From NCBI GenBank assembly GCA_009869945.1, contig WIXG01000248.1:1-64000 (forward strand): DNA of 64,000 bases, written 5' to 3'. The stretch is from Mesaphorura yosii. Taxonomy: Eukaryota; Arthropoda; Collembola; Poduromorpha; Tullbergiidae. Under the pieces are notes generated by a model, which worked only from the letters and a program-made list of their open reading frames with translations, did no database searches and had not been told where the DNA came from. Below are positions 1 through 12,500 of the stretch, one piece after another (the stretch's first letter is position 1; each line of letters starts with the position of its first letter). The position numbers were made by a program, and so were the translations under genes.

Positions 1-278
1 GAATGGAATCGGTCTGCGCTTCTGGGCCGATATCAAAAGTGGCGACAAAGTAGTACTTGCGCCAACTAACCAGTGACGACAATGGGCCGATTAACTGCCG
101 ACTCATCGTGGTTATCTGGGTTGCCGCTTGCTTGTGTGAGTCAGAATGAAAGATTGAAATTGGCTTTATTTCGCCGACTTAATCCGAAATTCTTATGCAT
201 AAACCTGTGCCTGAACAAATAATATCTACCGTGATGAAAAATGATGACTGACGAAATCTCTTTGTTTCTGTTTCACAG

Positions 279-565
279 TGATAGGACACGTTTCGGATGA
301 AAGTGATGGAGTATCATCTCACAATTCATTGGTTTTAACTCCTCCGTCGCAGTCTCAAGGGAGTGGAGGTGCAGCCGCAGCAGCAGTGGAAAATGGTGAT
401 GGTCCCGTCCTGCTATCGCCGCCAGTCAGCAGCGGAGGCTTGGAGCTCCTGCTCCCGAGGAAAGGATTCCCGTTCATCGACAGAGCGTCTTCACCAAATG
501 TCACCGCGCTCCTTGGCAAAACGGCTTACTTGAACTGCCGCGTGAGGAACCTGGGAGATAAGACT
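279..565 (+). CDS. dpr: dpr exon: linker and start of Ig1
   Basis: Acceptor TTTCACAG ends at 278 and donor ACT|GTAAGT follows 565. The exon begins with two bases of a split codon and ends in phase 0. It encodes a low-complexity linker rich in Ser, Gly and Ala, then the first Ig strands including the first Ig1 cysteine (AYLNC). Confidence 0.9.
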
Positions 566-3500
566 GTAAGTTCTTTGCCGTCATTAATCCCGAAGAAGTT
601 CCCAAAGATGAGCTCCTGCTCAGTTATTCATATTTTTAGCCACTTTTATTGCCTCGTAGTGCGTGCTTATAAATAACGGTTAAGAAAGCAATAAACCGAG
701 GCAGTTTCACAGTCCTAAAGCGCTCGTATGTGAACGCGTAGCGTCTAGGCGTATACTCCGTCTCCAGTATTTTCAAAACATGTTGGTTTGGAGTATGATT
801 TGTTTTATTTGGGAGAAACATTTCACATGTTTATGTTGCGCATATAAAATATGGGAGTACCTGTACTTGGTTATTGGCTCAAAGAGCCAATAAAATTCAA
901 CTCATACTGCATGAAGTACGCGATCCAAGCCATGCCATGATACATGAGAGTCTAATAATATTTTCATTGCAAATTGGCATGGTTGGCATTATTTCGATCG
1001 TTTATGCAGTGACAGACAAGTAAGCGTCATTTCGCTATTGCGCTGCCTCTCAAGTGTGCTAAGGCTAATATTACCGTTACAACACATAACACACGGCTTC
1101 ACAAATAACATCATTATACGGGTTTAATGATATGCGAACTGGTTCATTCAAAGTGGGCCTATCCTCAGCCTCAGCGTATTATTATGGCACTATACGCAAT
1201 AATTTGTAATTGAAAGAGTTTACACAAGCCAAGCCACTGGAAACTACCTGCGATTGCACAGCATAGTCGTCTACCGCCTAGACAATGCGTGGAGAATTGA
1301 GAATACTTGATTGCATGGTGGCAGTAGCGCTATTAAGTAACATTAAGTTATAAAGTGTCATTTCAGAATTCGGAGTAATAAAATGTCAACAACAGTGCTA
1401 AACCCGCAGCCCGCAGGAAGTTTCGCACATGCGCACATTAACTGTGCTCGTGGTCACGGCATGCATGTATGTCGCATGTCGCATGGAAGACAAAGACTTG
1501 CCATTTGCCATGCGATGGACTTTGGCTTTGGCTGGCTGGAGTTGAACACGATTGACCTGAAAACATGCATGCAAGCTGGGCCTGACTGACTTGCAATCGC
1601 AAACGCTTATGATTTGTTTTAGGTAAAAGGGTCCTTAGTTTAAGGAAGTCAATGTTCAACTTTGGGGCTATGAACTCGACTAGCTGGCTCGTTCGACAAT
1701 AAAACAATTAACTCAAATTGTATGGCCAATCCCAGGTGAATTGAATTGAATGCTGAAAGCGAACGGCAAGTATTAAAATTGGCTGCTTTATTAATAAAAG
1801 TTCAAAAGATACAAAAGTGTCGAAGTCTAGCAAAAATAAAGTCTATCAAAGCCCTTGAAATTGTGATACTGATAATAATGCTCACACTTTCCACAGAGGA
1901 AACCTGAAAATGCAAGGAAGAAACGAGAAATTGGGGAAGGCAAATTTAATTTACGCGCGTTTGGGTGCGTCTACAAATAATGGGAAAATGAATGTGCTAC
2001 GTGCACAATACACACGATCACTGCTTTGACTGCAATTTTACTTCGCGTTAGAGGTAAAAACTCAATCAAAGACTCTTCTAATAACAAATTATCCATTCAA
2101 CCTTTAATGTAATCTCGCCTTGCTTGCTCTTGGCCTTAATAGTGCTCTTCAGTGGCGTGTCTGAATTTTGCATGCATTTATCAACAAACACCTCACACGT
2201 TCAGTAGTGGAATTGTTATCTTGCTTCCACTCGTGCTCTTGGAGTTCATTATTCTTCACCAGGCAGGGTTAGGTCGTGTAGCTCCTGGCTCTCACGGTTC
2301 CTTTCCGTTCCCTTTGAACTCAATGAAAGACAGAATTAGGTTAAAAGAGAATAATAAGAAGAAATCATCATCTCTACTCTATTCTGCTGAGTCCTAGGCT
2401 TGTAAGCCCTCGCACCACCTCTACGCATCAACTCAAATGTAAATTGAGTAGCTTTCTCCTGCGTTGCTTCTCTTGTGCTCTCGTTGTAGACAGTGTTATT
2501 CCTTGAGGGCTTGCGAAAAGATAATGGAAATGGAAGTGAGGACTCCATGTCAATTCCTTGTTCAGCCTTAGCATGCATGTATGTATGAATTTTCACCTTC
2601 GGCTTGACTTTTAGTTGAACATCAGAATAAAACTGCAGACTCAGCTTTTACTCTTGCATATAGCAAACGGGACATGGTTGTCGTTACCATTTTGTATGCT
2701 GCTACGTGAAGGGCGTCCCAGTTCCAGTCCGATGTCCAGTCTGCTGGCAGAAACTAATTCCCTCCGATTTCCGCTTTGAACCCATTCAATAAATGACCGA
2801 CAGTCTTTGCTGAAACTGAAACATACACCACTCGTGACCCAGGGCTTTCTTGTCACCTCAAGATTGAACGACGGGGACTAGCAGTGGCTCATCCATCCTG
2901 GACAAAGGAAATGAAAGCATCTGACCAAAGAAATAAAATATTTATCACGTTCACAGAGAAAACAAAGAGCATCGCATCACTTTCTGGTAAATGTGTGACA
3001 AGTCCATTTGAGTCGTATTCATCTTGGTCGTGCAGTAAAAGTAAAAGACAAAATGGCGCAAAGGGAAAGTGCAGAGACTCGATGGCCTTTTTTCTTCAAT
3101 GCCCTAGATCATGAAATTCGCAGTATTTTCTTCAGCTGAAATTAATGAGAGGCGAGGAAAGCCAGGCTTATCTGCTTTGTCTTGCGCAAGTTGCATTCAT
3201 TTTCAGGCGTTCCAGACCACTTTAATGAACATCTCTTTGAATATACCTGCTTTTGCAATGTGAGTTTGACATAGTTCCCTTTCTGCATAGACTTGACATT
3301 TGGTATAGTAAAATGCATGTGAATGCGAAATGAAGACCTGCTGACTGAATTTTGAATTTAGATCGCAGTGGGACAACTGCGCTCTAGGTTGTCGAATCTT
3401 CACCTTAACTTTATTCCTCTCGCGAAGTGTGAGTTCGATGTTCGGTAACGAGCTTGTCCTGCTTCCTGCACGTCGTTCACGTGCGAATAGACAAGATAGA

Positions 3501-6500
3501 TAGAAAAATGGGACACAACGAGAATCCAGCAAGCAGCGCAGCAGTGCTGTACTGGCAAAAGTGAAAGCAAAGTGAAAGCAAAGTGATAGAAAGTTCAGTG
3601 CAGACTCACAGTCAAAATAAATCGATTCGGTGATTGATTGAAAGACCTTTCCTCATTTTTCCATGCCGTTTCTACTCTGAATCGAGCTTCCGCATTATCA
3701 TTGATGCTCCTTACTCCCCATTTTAATAGAAACGGCGGGCGTTTTTGCCACGCTTCTCGTAATGCTTTCCTTTCAGAGTGCTTTAGTCGACTCACTCCAT
3801 TTGATTCACGCGATGCTCGTTCTCGTTTGTGTGAAAGAAGGAAGAGCACGAGATGCTCATGCAGAGAGAAGAATGCAGTGCGGAAATTATGAAGTAATGA
3901 CTTCACTTTCACTTCTACTGCTGCCGTCATGCTGAGGTCGTCGTGGAATTGAGATTGGAACCCATCTTTATGATCTTTAGATTCATTGGTCTGTCACTAC
4001 TGTTTGGTCAAGCTAAATAAGACACGTGTTACACATTATGATTTTGCCGGTTCATTGAGCCTGTGTTGCAAACTACAATAAATTACCAGCTAATAATAAT
4101 CATACATTTACGCACTATTAAATCGCTCACACTACACTTAGGACAGTCCAAGCCTCTGTTTGCACACGCCGGCTCTCCACGTCAGGTGTGGACGACAATG
4201 AAAGAAGGAAATAGAAAAATTTGAATATTTTCTAAAAGATTAGGCTCATAGATAATTCAGTGCGCTATGAAAGCAATGCAAAGTGAATTTAGGAGTGAAC
4301 ACAGAGGAAATGGTGAAGTATTACAATTCGAATTCCTTTCCTCTGCTCGGTTAAAGTTACTGTAACTCAAGCAAACAAGAAATACATATTTATGGAAGGC
4401 TTAAGCCCTTCCCGGCGTTATTCAGTTCAATTTTCAGAGGTTTTCACTTTTGCATGCATGTCGGAACTATTCTGCCAGATTCCGCAACGCATGAAAAGGT
4501 TCCCCACAATTCAATGCCTTGCATCGGTATAGGAACTGATTTCAGGCGCGCACAATGGAGAGCAAGTAACGAGAAAAGATTACACGAACAAATCTCAACG
4601 AACGAACGAAGGATTTATTGCCTCACCTCGTCTCTGATACGCATGCATATCTCGATAATATGTTTACAGATTGCACACCGTTTTCAAAGCAAATAGCGAA
4701 CCATGATTAATATGAATGTGCTAAAAATTTATGAGCTGCGAATCTGTGCCACTGCCAAATCGTATGCGGTGAAGCGCGGCGCGTAAAGGTCGAATTTTTA
4801 ACACGGGGTAGTGAATTCTGAATTCCCATATGGGAGTAAGACGGGGTCTGGGTCCGAAGCTTTTAGCTCAGACAACACTGTCCTGGCCAGATGCTGTTAA
4901 AATCTCGGCCAAAAGCATGCCATCTTATATTATCGCGGAAGGAGTGCAGTGCAAAGAGGAACAAAAATGTTACATGGACTAGGACGCTTTGAGTTTCGTC
5001 ATATCTTTGTGTCTGGACCTTAAGCCTTCGGCTTGCCACTAAAAGTTTACAACTTTTTATTCTTTCCTTACACCATTTCCATCTTACTCACGCAATCCCT
5101 TCATTTTTCTCAACTAACTAAACTCCTATCACTGTCCATTTGCAGTTTGCCGTAACTATTGTATTATAGTTTCTGACCAGTGTGAGTGCTAAGCGAGCGA
5201 CAAACGCCAAAATAAAGAATGAGACCGAAATTCCACACTTTCGAGCAACGAGCGGGTAAAGGCAACGGTAACTCAGCATCCTCGCGTCTTTGGGTTTACT
5301 CACGCAGGAGTTGCTTACTTTTCTGTGCAATTGTGCTGCTTGTGCCTGTCCCGCGCGAGTTGCTGGTGAAAGCGAAGTGGGAAAACTCAGAAAAAGTGCA
5401 GAGTGGGAAGCAGGACGAGAATGGAAGAGTTATAAAACAAATTTGTTCGTTCATGGAATTTTTGTCTTGGCTCATTCTTTTTCACCACTGCATCTGCTGG
5501 TGTTTACTTTCTTTGCTCGCCAGCTTGCTGTGTCGCGCTACGACGGCTGGCAGACAGGCCAGGCCGGGCCGGGCCTTGCGAGAGCAAGCAAAGAATGAAA
5601 ATGGATCGATCCACGCACGCGGTGCTCGCTGCGTGTTGTGCGTACTTGTGTTCCATTTATTCCCACACATTTCATGCGTAGCGTAACTCTCGGGATACTA
5701 CCAGAACTAAAAATCGTCATGCTGCTTTGTTGCCACTGCCATTGCACCCGGAAAGAAATGAAAGCAAGTGTGGTTGACTTGGCTAGGCTTTAGTTGTGTT
5801 AATATGTGCTTTGTGTGCAGAACGTGTTATTATTTCCATTCAGGCCTTTCTCCTGCCTTCTCTGCCTCCGAGGACAAGCAAAGCAAAATGCATACAAAGC
5901 ATTAAAGCATTAAAGTCTCGCCTGCGTGCGATTAAACCTGAACCGTGGCAAGTAAATCTAAACCAATCTTACGAGCTCCACTCTGAAGTGGAGAAGGAAT
6001 GCACTTTCAGGTTGGGATGTTGCGTACTATGCATTTTACGGAAGACTGAAATGTCTTTCCGCCCGGTAGCGCAGCGTACAAAGTACTATTTGAATAGTTC
6101 TCTGAAATAGAAACAAAATCTGAAGAATGTTCGTCTTGAACGACTCGCCTGTTCAGCCGATCGCTTTTGTATTCTTGTGGAGAAGAGAAAAGCAAAGAGT
6201 GAACGAAAGCATACAAAGAATGCGGAATGATTATTGAAAGAGACGTAATGTGCATAGCATTGCTGAGACGAGACGAGACTAGATGTGACGCTGCAAAGGA
6301 AAGAATTTGGGCAGATTGTAGGAAGCAGACTGCAAATACTTGACTAGTTGGACAGTGGAAAATTCAGCGTGGCCGTGGCTTCTTGCCGTCGATGGTTAGA
6401 AGTGTCTGACTGAAACGTGCCGTTCGGATGGAAGAAAGGAAGACACGAGTTCATGCACAAAGATTGGATGACCAAAACGACCATTCGCGTGGAGCGAAAA

Positions 6501-9500
6501 TAATGAGTTTATCGAGGTGTAATTGGCTATTGACAATTGTAACGCTGTCACTCTCAAAGAACCGTCATCTTACGTGGTTTGTAAAATTGACATAATCGTA
6601 TTTACAACGTGTTAGATTCGTTAGCGTGAGCTCATTCTAGTAGTAGTATTGATAAGCTGTTCAATAACTAATTGAATGTAACTATGATGTAATCCATCCG
6701 ATCCAAATAACAAGGCAGGAGTTGAACTTAAAGCACTCCAAAACGATGACCTAATTTCACTCAAGTGAATTGCACAACATGCCATGAAGTTGAAGTTGCT
6801 GGAAACATGTGCCAAAAACAAAACTTCGGCAGCCCCGCATTGGCATTGGTGTTATCTGTGCTCATGCTGTCAACTTTATTCAAGTGGATCCAATTTGTAT
6901 ATAAATAAACAGGCGCAGGTTTGTTCCAAGTCCCAATTGATTCACATTCATCATCTGCAATATTAAATTATCTTGAGCTCCTATAAATCTCGGCTCCTGC
7001 TCTTTCACTAACGATTGCAAAGTACCGTACCGCTTCCTGTTCTAATTTTCCTGGCATTCTGTGCCGTGCAATGGCAACGTCAACTTTTGGTGCTGGTAAA
7101 TGCATGACAACTACAACACGAATCGGACTGCCGCAGTTGCTGTCGCGTAGTTCCGTAATTTGCTTATTTATTACCTTGATTTTTATGTGCACTCGAATGT
7201 CAGTTACGATTGCCAAATCAGTGAGTACGAGAGATAACTTCTTGTACGCCACTTTTCCTGCCAATTTCAAATGGGGGATCGCAACATCGGCGTACCAAAT
7301 TGAAGGCGGATGGAATGCTGATGGTAAGTTTACGCCCTATTACTAAATCTAATTGACTTTTGTTATCAAAACATGTCCGACCTGCTCGGCGGCATCAGAA
7401 TTTTTGTGAGCGCTCCAACTTCCTGCCTAATTGACTGCTTTGATAAACAGGAAAAGGAGAGAGTATTTGGGATCGGTACGTGCATTCTGAACCGAGCCCA
7501 GTCTTGGACGGTTCGACCGGCGATGTTGCGTGTGATTCGTACAATAAATACCGGGAAGATGTACAACTTGTTAAAGATATCGGGGTAAGATTAACGAGCG
7601 GGCCGATCATGAGATTTCGCGTGTTATGCCAAATATTTAACTCTGAATTATGCGTAGGCAAATTACTACCGGTTTGCGATTTCTTGGGCACGAATCCTTC
7701 CAAACGGCACGAAGGACGTTGTCAATGAGGCAGGGATTCAATATTACAACAATCTCATCAATGAACTGCTCACCAACAATATTCAGCCAATAGTCACATT
7801 GTATCATTCTGACCTCCCACAAGATTTGCAAGACCTCGGCGGCTGGCTGAACGAGGACTTGATTATTCATTTTCACGACTACGCAAGATTAGCCTTTGAA
7901 AAATTCGGAGACAGAGTCAAGACTTGGGTCACGTTTAATGAACCGTGGGTGATTTGCATTCCAAGCTACGACTTGGGCGTCGCTGCACCCGGAATCGTTG
8001 AACCTGCAGAAGGGCCTTACAAATGCACACACACCATTCTGAAGGCTCACACCATAGCATGGAGAATGTATGATCAGCAATTCAGATCTTTTCAGCAGGG
8101 AAAGGTGGGGATCACGCTGAACACAAATTGGTATGAACCAGAAGACATTGACAACATCGACGATAGAAACGCAGCGGAGCGCGCACTTCAATTCTCGGTA
8201 AGATAATTATCCTTATTGGGTTTGGCTTTCTGGTGCTGGCTTATGATCAATGTTAACGGTTGATGGAACTCGAATTTGCAGTTTGGTTGGTCAGCTAATC
8301 CTTTGATATTTGGTGATTATCCAGCCATCATGAAGGAAATCATTGACCGCAAAAGTATTCATGAAAATCGACCCAACTCGCGACTTCCTGCATTCGAGCC
8401 GTACTGGAGTCAAGTAATGAAAGGTTCATTTGATTTCATTGGACTGAATCATTTCACCACAGAACTTGTTACACCCGCGTTGAGTTCCAACACGTCCGGT
8501 TGGTTCCATGATCGGGAGGTTGCCACACGTCAAGACCCGGAGTGGCCTCAATCTGCAACTGATGGACTCGTGATGGTTCCATGGGGCTTCCGCAACATTT
8601 TAAATTGGATTAAAACTACTTATGGAAATTCAGAGGTATTAATTACGGCAAACGGGTTCAGTGATGACGGTAGCATCGGCCTCGATGACACGCTTCGCAG
8701 TGAATATTTCACGGCATACATTAATGAGCTGCTGAAAGCCATTACGCTGGACGGCTGTAATGTGACTGCCTACACGGTGTGGACATTAATTGACAATTTT
8801 GAATGGTCAAAAGGCTACACGTAAGAATGCTCTCCCATTTCACCTATGAACTCATAGTCTCTCTCTGCTTTCACTAATTTGACTTGCTAATTGCATTATT
8901 TTCAGTGAGCGATTTGGCATTAATCGAATTAACTTTGGCCAAGACCCAAATCTGACGAGGATTCCAAAGAAGTCGACCCAAGTGCTCAAACAGATATTTG
9001 CGGACAATGGTTTTCCTGAGCCACGCAAAGCCTGAGCGCATGGCACCAAGGATGGTTCTCTTGAAGAGCAACGCTAAGCTAATTGTTATATGAAACGATT
9101 GTTTTGAAATAAAGTCGACAAATAAAACATTGGTGTAATGTGGTCTCGCGCTTCGATTACGATTTCAACTACGGAAATAAAAACGGTAATATTTACTCCG
9201 AAAACTCCGAATTATTTCAACGAAACAACGAAAGGTTGAAATCCTTTCACTTTTGAGATTTTGCTTTTTTGATGCTACCTGAACTTCATTCTCTACAGGT
9301 TCAATCATTCTTTCGTGTTTCCTGTTTGTTCTTGAGACGGCTTTATTCCTATTATTGAAAAAATTTATTTACGCTGAAGGGCATGGTGTCTTGAAACTAG
9401 AATGAGACACATGGATGGATGAATTGTCAGAAATGTGCAATATTAAAAACGAGAAACTTTCTACGTGCCTACTTAGAGTGCGTATGTGATGATAATGTAC

Positions 9501-12500
9501 TTGGCATAATAATAAAACAATCATAATCAGGTTGCTCTCTCCGTTATTACATTTACTGAGCTCTTTTGCCACTGGAATGAAAGTACTTCGCTCTGGAGTT
9601 CAAGAGTTTATTTCCTTCAAGTGCGTTCTCATTCCCCGTTTGCTTCCTCTCTCTTCCCGTACATTGTATTTGTGTACATTTGCTTACACTTTTCGTTATT
9701 GCAAAATGAAAAGAGCGCAGCGCCGGGGCACTGGCACAGGAAGCAACTTGCGCGGCGGGAGTGAGCACGAAAATAAATTGAAAAACAAGAGGCAAGAAAA
9801 ATGAGCTGTTGTATATTAAATTATTGAGATGTAGATGCGATGCGGGCTGCAAAGCGGTACGTTGAGAATCCGAGGCCGAATTCTGAAAATAGAATTCGAG
9901 TATTTCAGGAAAAATGGTGAAAATTGAAGTGAAATTTGTAGGGAATTTCTTCACTTCCAATTTTTCTGGGTCCAAAATCAATACTAACTGTGCAGAACGG
10001 TGCGGGCAGGGCGGTGAGACTGGGAAGCTATTATTGTGCCGTCAAAGTGGGTTATTAATGCTGGCGAAAGCGACAACGAAGGTTTGGTGAAGGCCGGGCG
10101 ACTTATCTTCAGCTCCTCAAGAAAGTGTTTACTATTTACATTTACAATTGAATTGTATGTTTGGACGGACGTCGTCGCCGACGTGTGCAAAATAACACTC
10201 ATGATGGCAAGTGTTGTCTGGCTCCGCTCCGAGCCTGGAGGTAATTGAAAAGTGAAGATGGGGAGTTTGCACTGCATTGCTAGGCATGGCTTACAATAAT
10301 GGCATGAAATGAATGATGTGCAAATAGGATTTGGAACGTACTATAACAAGGGTAAACAATTGAGAAGGCAAGGAGAATGTCTTGCGCAATGGCTCACGAT
10401 AACAACACACTTGTGAAGTCGTTCGAATGCGGTATCACATCCTTCCAGGATACCTTTGCATAGCAGTTTCTTCCAAGAACAAGCAATGATTGCGATTCTC
10501 AGGACAAGTAAACGATTTAGCCCGAAATGGCTGGGTTAATATGAAAATTGTCAATTTCTTCCTGTATGACATTCGGGTTCAACGATTCCATGAAGATGGT
10601 TCTATGTCACGAGTCCGAATGCCACCAGTTGGAATTACCCCAAGTCCGAATCGACCATCAATCCGAAAGTACATGAGTTCGAACAATTATCTTGTCGATA
10701 AGTCGCTTCATTTTCAAGTTTAATAAGTTAAAAATGTTACAGACTAAGGACTAGACGCCTTGCTAAACATCCAAACGACGGATATGTACCAAGTACATAG
10801 ACTTCAAATTGTTGTGAATGTGCCTTTCACGCTTTTAATGTGTGTAACTGTTTGACTTCATGACATTTAACATTGGAAAGTTGGCGGCTTATCGAGCCGG
10901 GCATAATTTCGTAATTCATCCGGATACTTTTCGAACTCGCGTACTTTCGGACTCATGGTCAATCGGACTGATGGCCATTCAGACTCATGACGGTACACGA
11001 CGAAGATTCGGTTGCGACAATTTTGCCCACTGCAGCTACTCTAACTAGCTGGTTGTTTGAACTCTTTAGTATCTTCCTCTTACGAAAATTACGCAATTTT
11101 AATATTTAATCTGCAATTCACACGAGCAGAAATTCGAAATTACGTGTTCGTAGAAGAAAATGCGCCTATTATTAAGATCTTCTAAAGGTAATTGGAGTCT
11201 TCTTTGAAATGAGTTTTCGATCCCATGCGCGTTGGCACAATTGGTGGGCGAAACATCGGACACTTGCGTCACGTCCTTCCACTAAAATCAAATCTAATGA
11301 CGGAAACAACTTCCGCAAAATGCGTGCGTAACGCAAGATTAGATTGGCTGGGTATTGGAGCTGGAGTTATTTCCATGTACCTACGAGCACTTTTTACTTT
11401 CGAAGATCGATGCAAACATAGCCTTCCCAATGCAATTCAGAACTCCTGCGAAGCCTACAAACGAATTTTACCTGTCCTCTTTTTCATTTGCAGGTAAGTT
11501 GGATCAGACACCGTGACATTCACCTGTTAACCGTAGGAAGATACACATACACCACAGACCAAAGATTTCGAGCGCTCCATCAACCTAACTCGGAAGATTA
11601 CACTCTAATGATCAAATATCCTCAGCATCGGGATTCCGGTAAGCAGAAATGCATTCCAGCTCTTTCGGGTTAGGGGCGGCTATAACTGCAACAACGCTTA
11701 AGCTCATCCCAGTGCTTTTGACCGTATGCTGATTTCAGGCATCTACGAATGTCAAATTTCAACAACGCCTCACAGTAGTCATTACGTACATCTTAGTGTT
11801 GTAGGTAAGTACCTCCTTCACCACCAACTTTGTAGTTTACTTTTACTTTTTCAATATTCCGACATAGTTTGAAGCAATTTTCGCGAAAACAGAAACAAGG
11901 AAGAAACTTTCCACTTTTATTGGACATTTTTATCTTTAACATGCTAGAGGAAAAACTATTACAAAAAACAACATGGTTTGAAATGGTTATGATTGCAAAT
12001 GCTGTACACCAGCAAACGGCACATGTTCGGTTCGACATTCGACATGTGCTGCTGGTTTCCTGGTTTGGTTTGGTTTAGCAAACTGCGAGGGAAGGCACCT
12101 CGAGCTGCGGCATTCCAACGAACGCACCAATTTCACACATTATACATGTGGTATTTATTATTATTGCTGTATAAGTAACGCATATTTATTTTATTGTTAT
12201 GCGCCACCATTCCATTCATTTTATTATCGTATTTCTGGTGCGTTCTGCCGTACACAAGACGCAGCGTGCTGTTACCGATCTGGGCTACTTGACTACTTGC
12301 TTCGTTGTTGGCAAAAATGAATGCTAACGATCTTGCCAGGCAGGCGCTTACTTACGCACAAAATGCACTGCATACTGCATTAGCACGAAGCAAAGCGAAA
12401 CTGGCAGGAATAGAACAGGCAATTACACGCATTTTGCTGTGTTGTGTGTGTTCATAAAAGAAAATTGTGCGTCGTTTTTATTTTAAACAACGCAGCCACA

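Larger units (their letters stand above)
566..7070. other. dpr intron, 5' part: no gene seen
   Basis: First part of the 10.9-kb intron between dpr exons 279-565 and 11494-11638. Short open frames occur on both strands, but none has a recognisable domain or a linked set of splice sites. A small 11-bp tandem repeat lies at 3561-3585. Confidence 0.7.

Noticed and set aside
7071..9035. Naming the nested GH1 gene a myrosinase or an active beta-glucosidase.
   Set aside because: The nucleophile Glu is absent and substrate-specific residues cannot be assigned by eye, so only the family is claimed.
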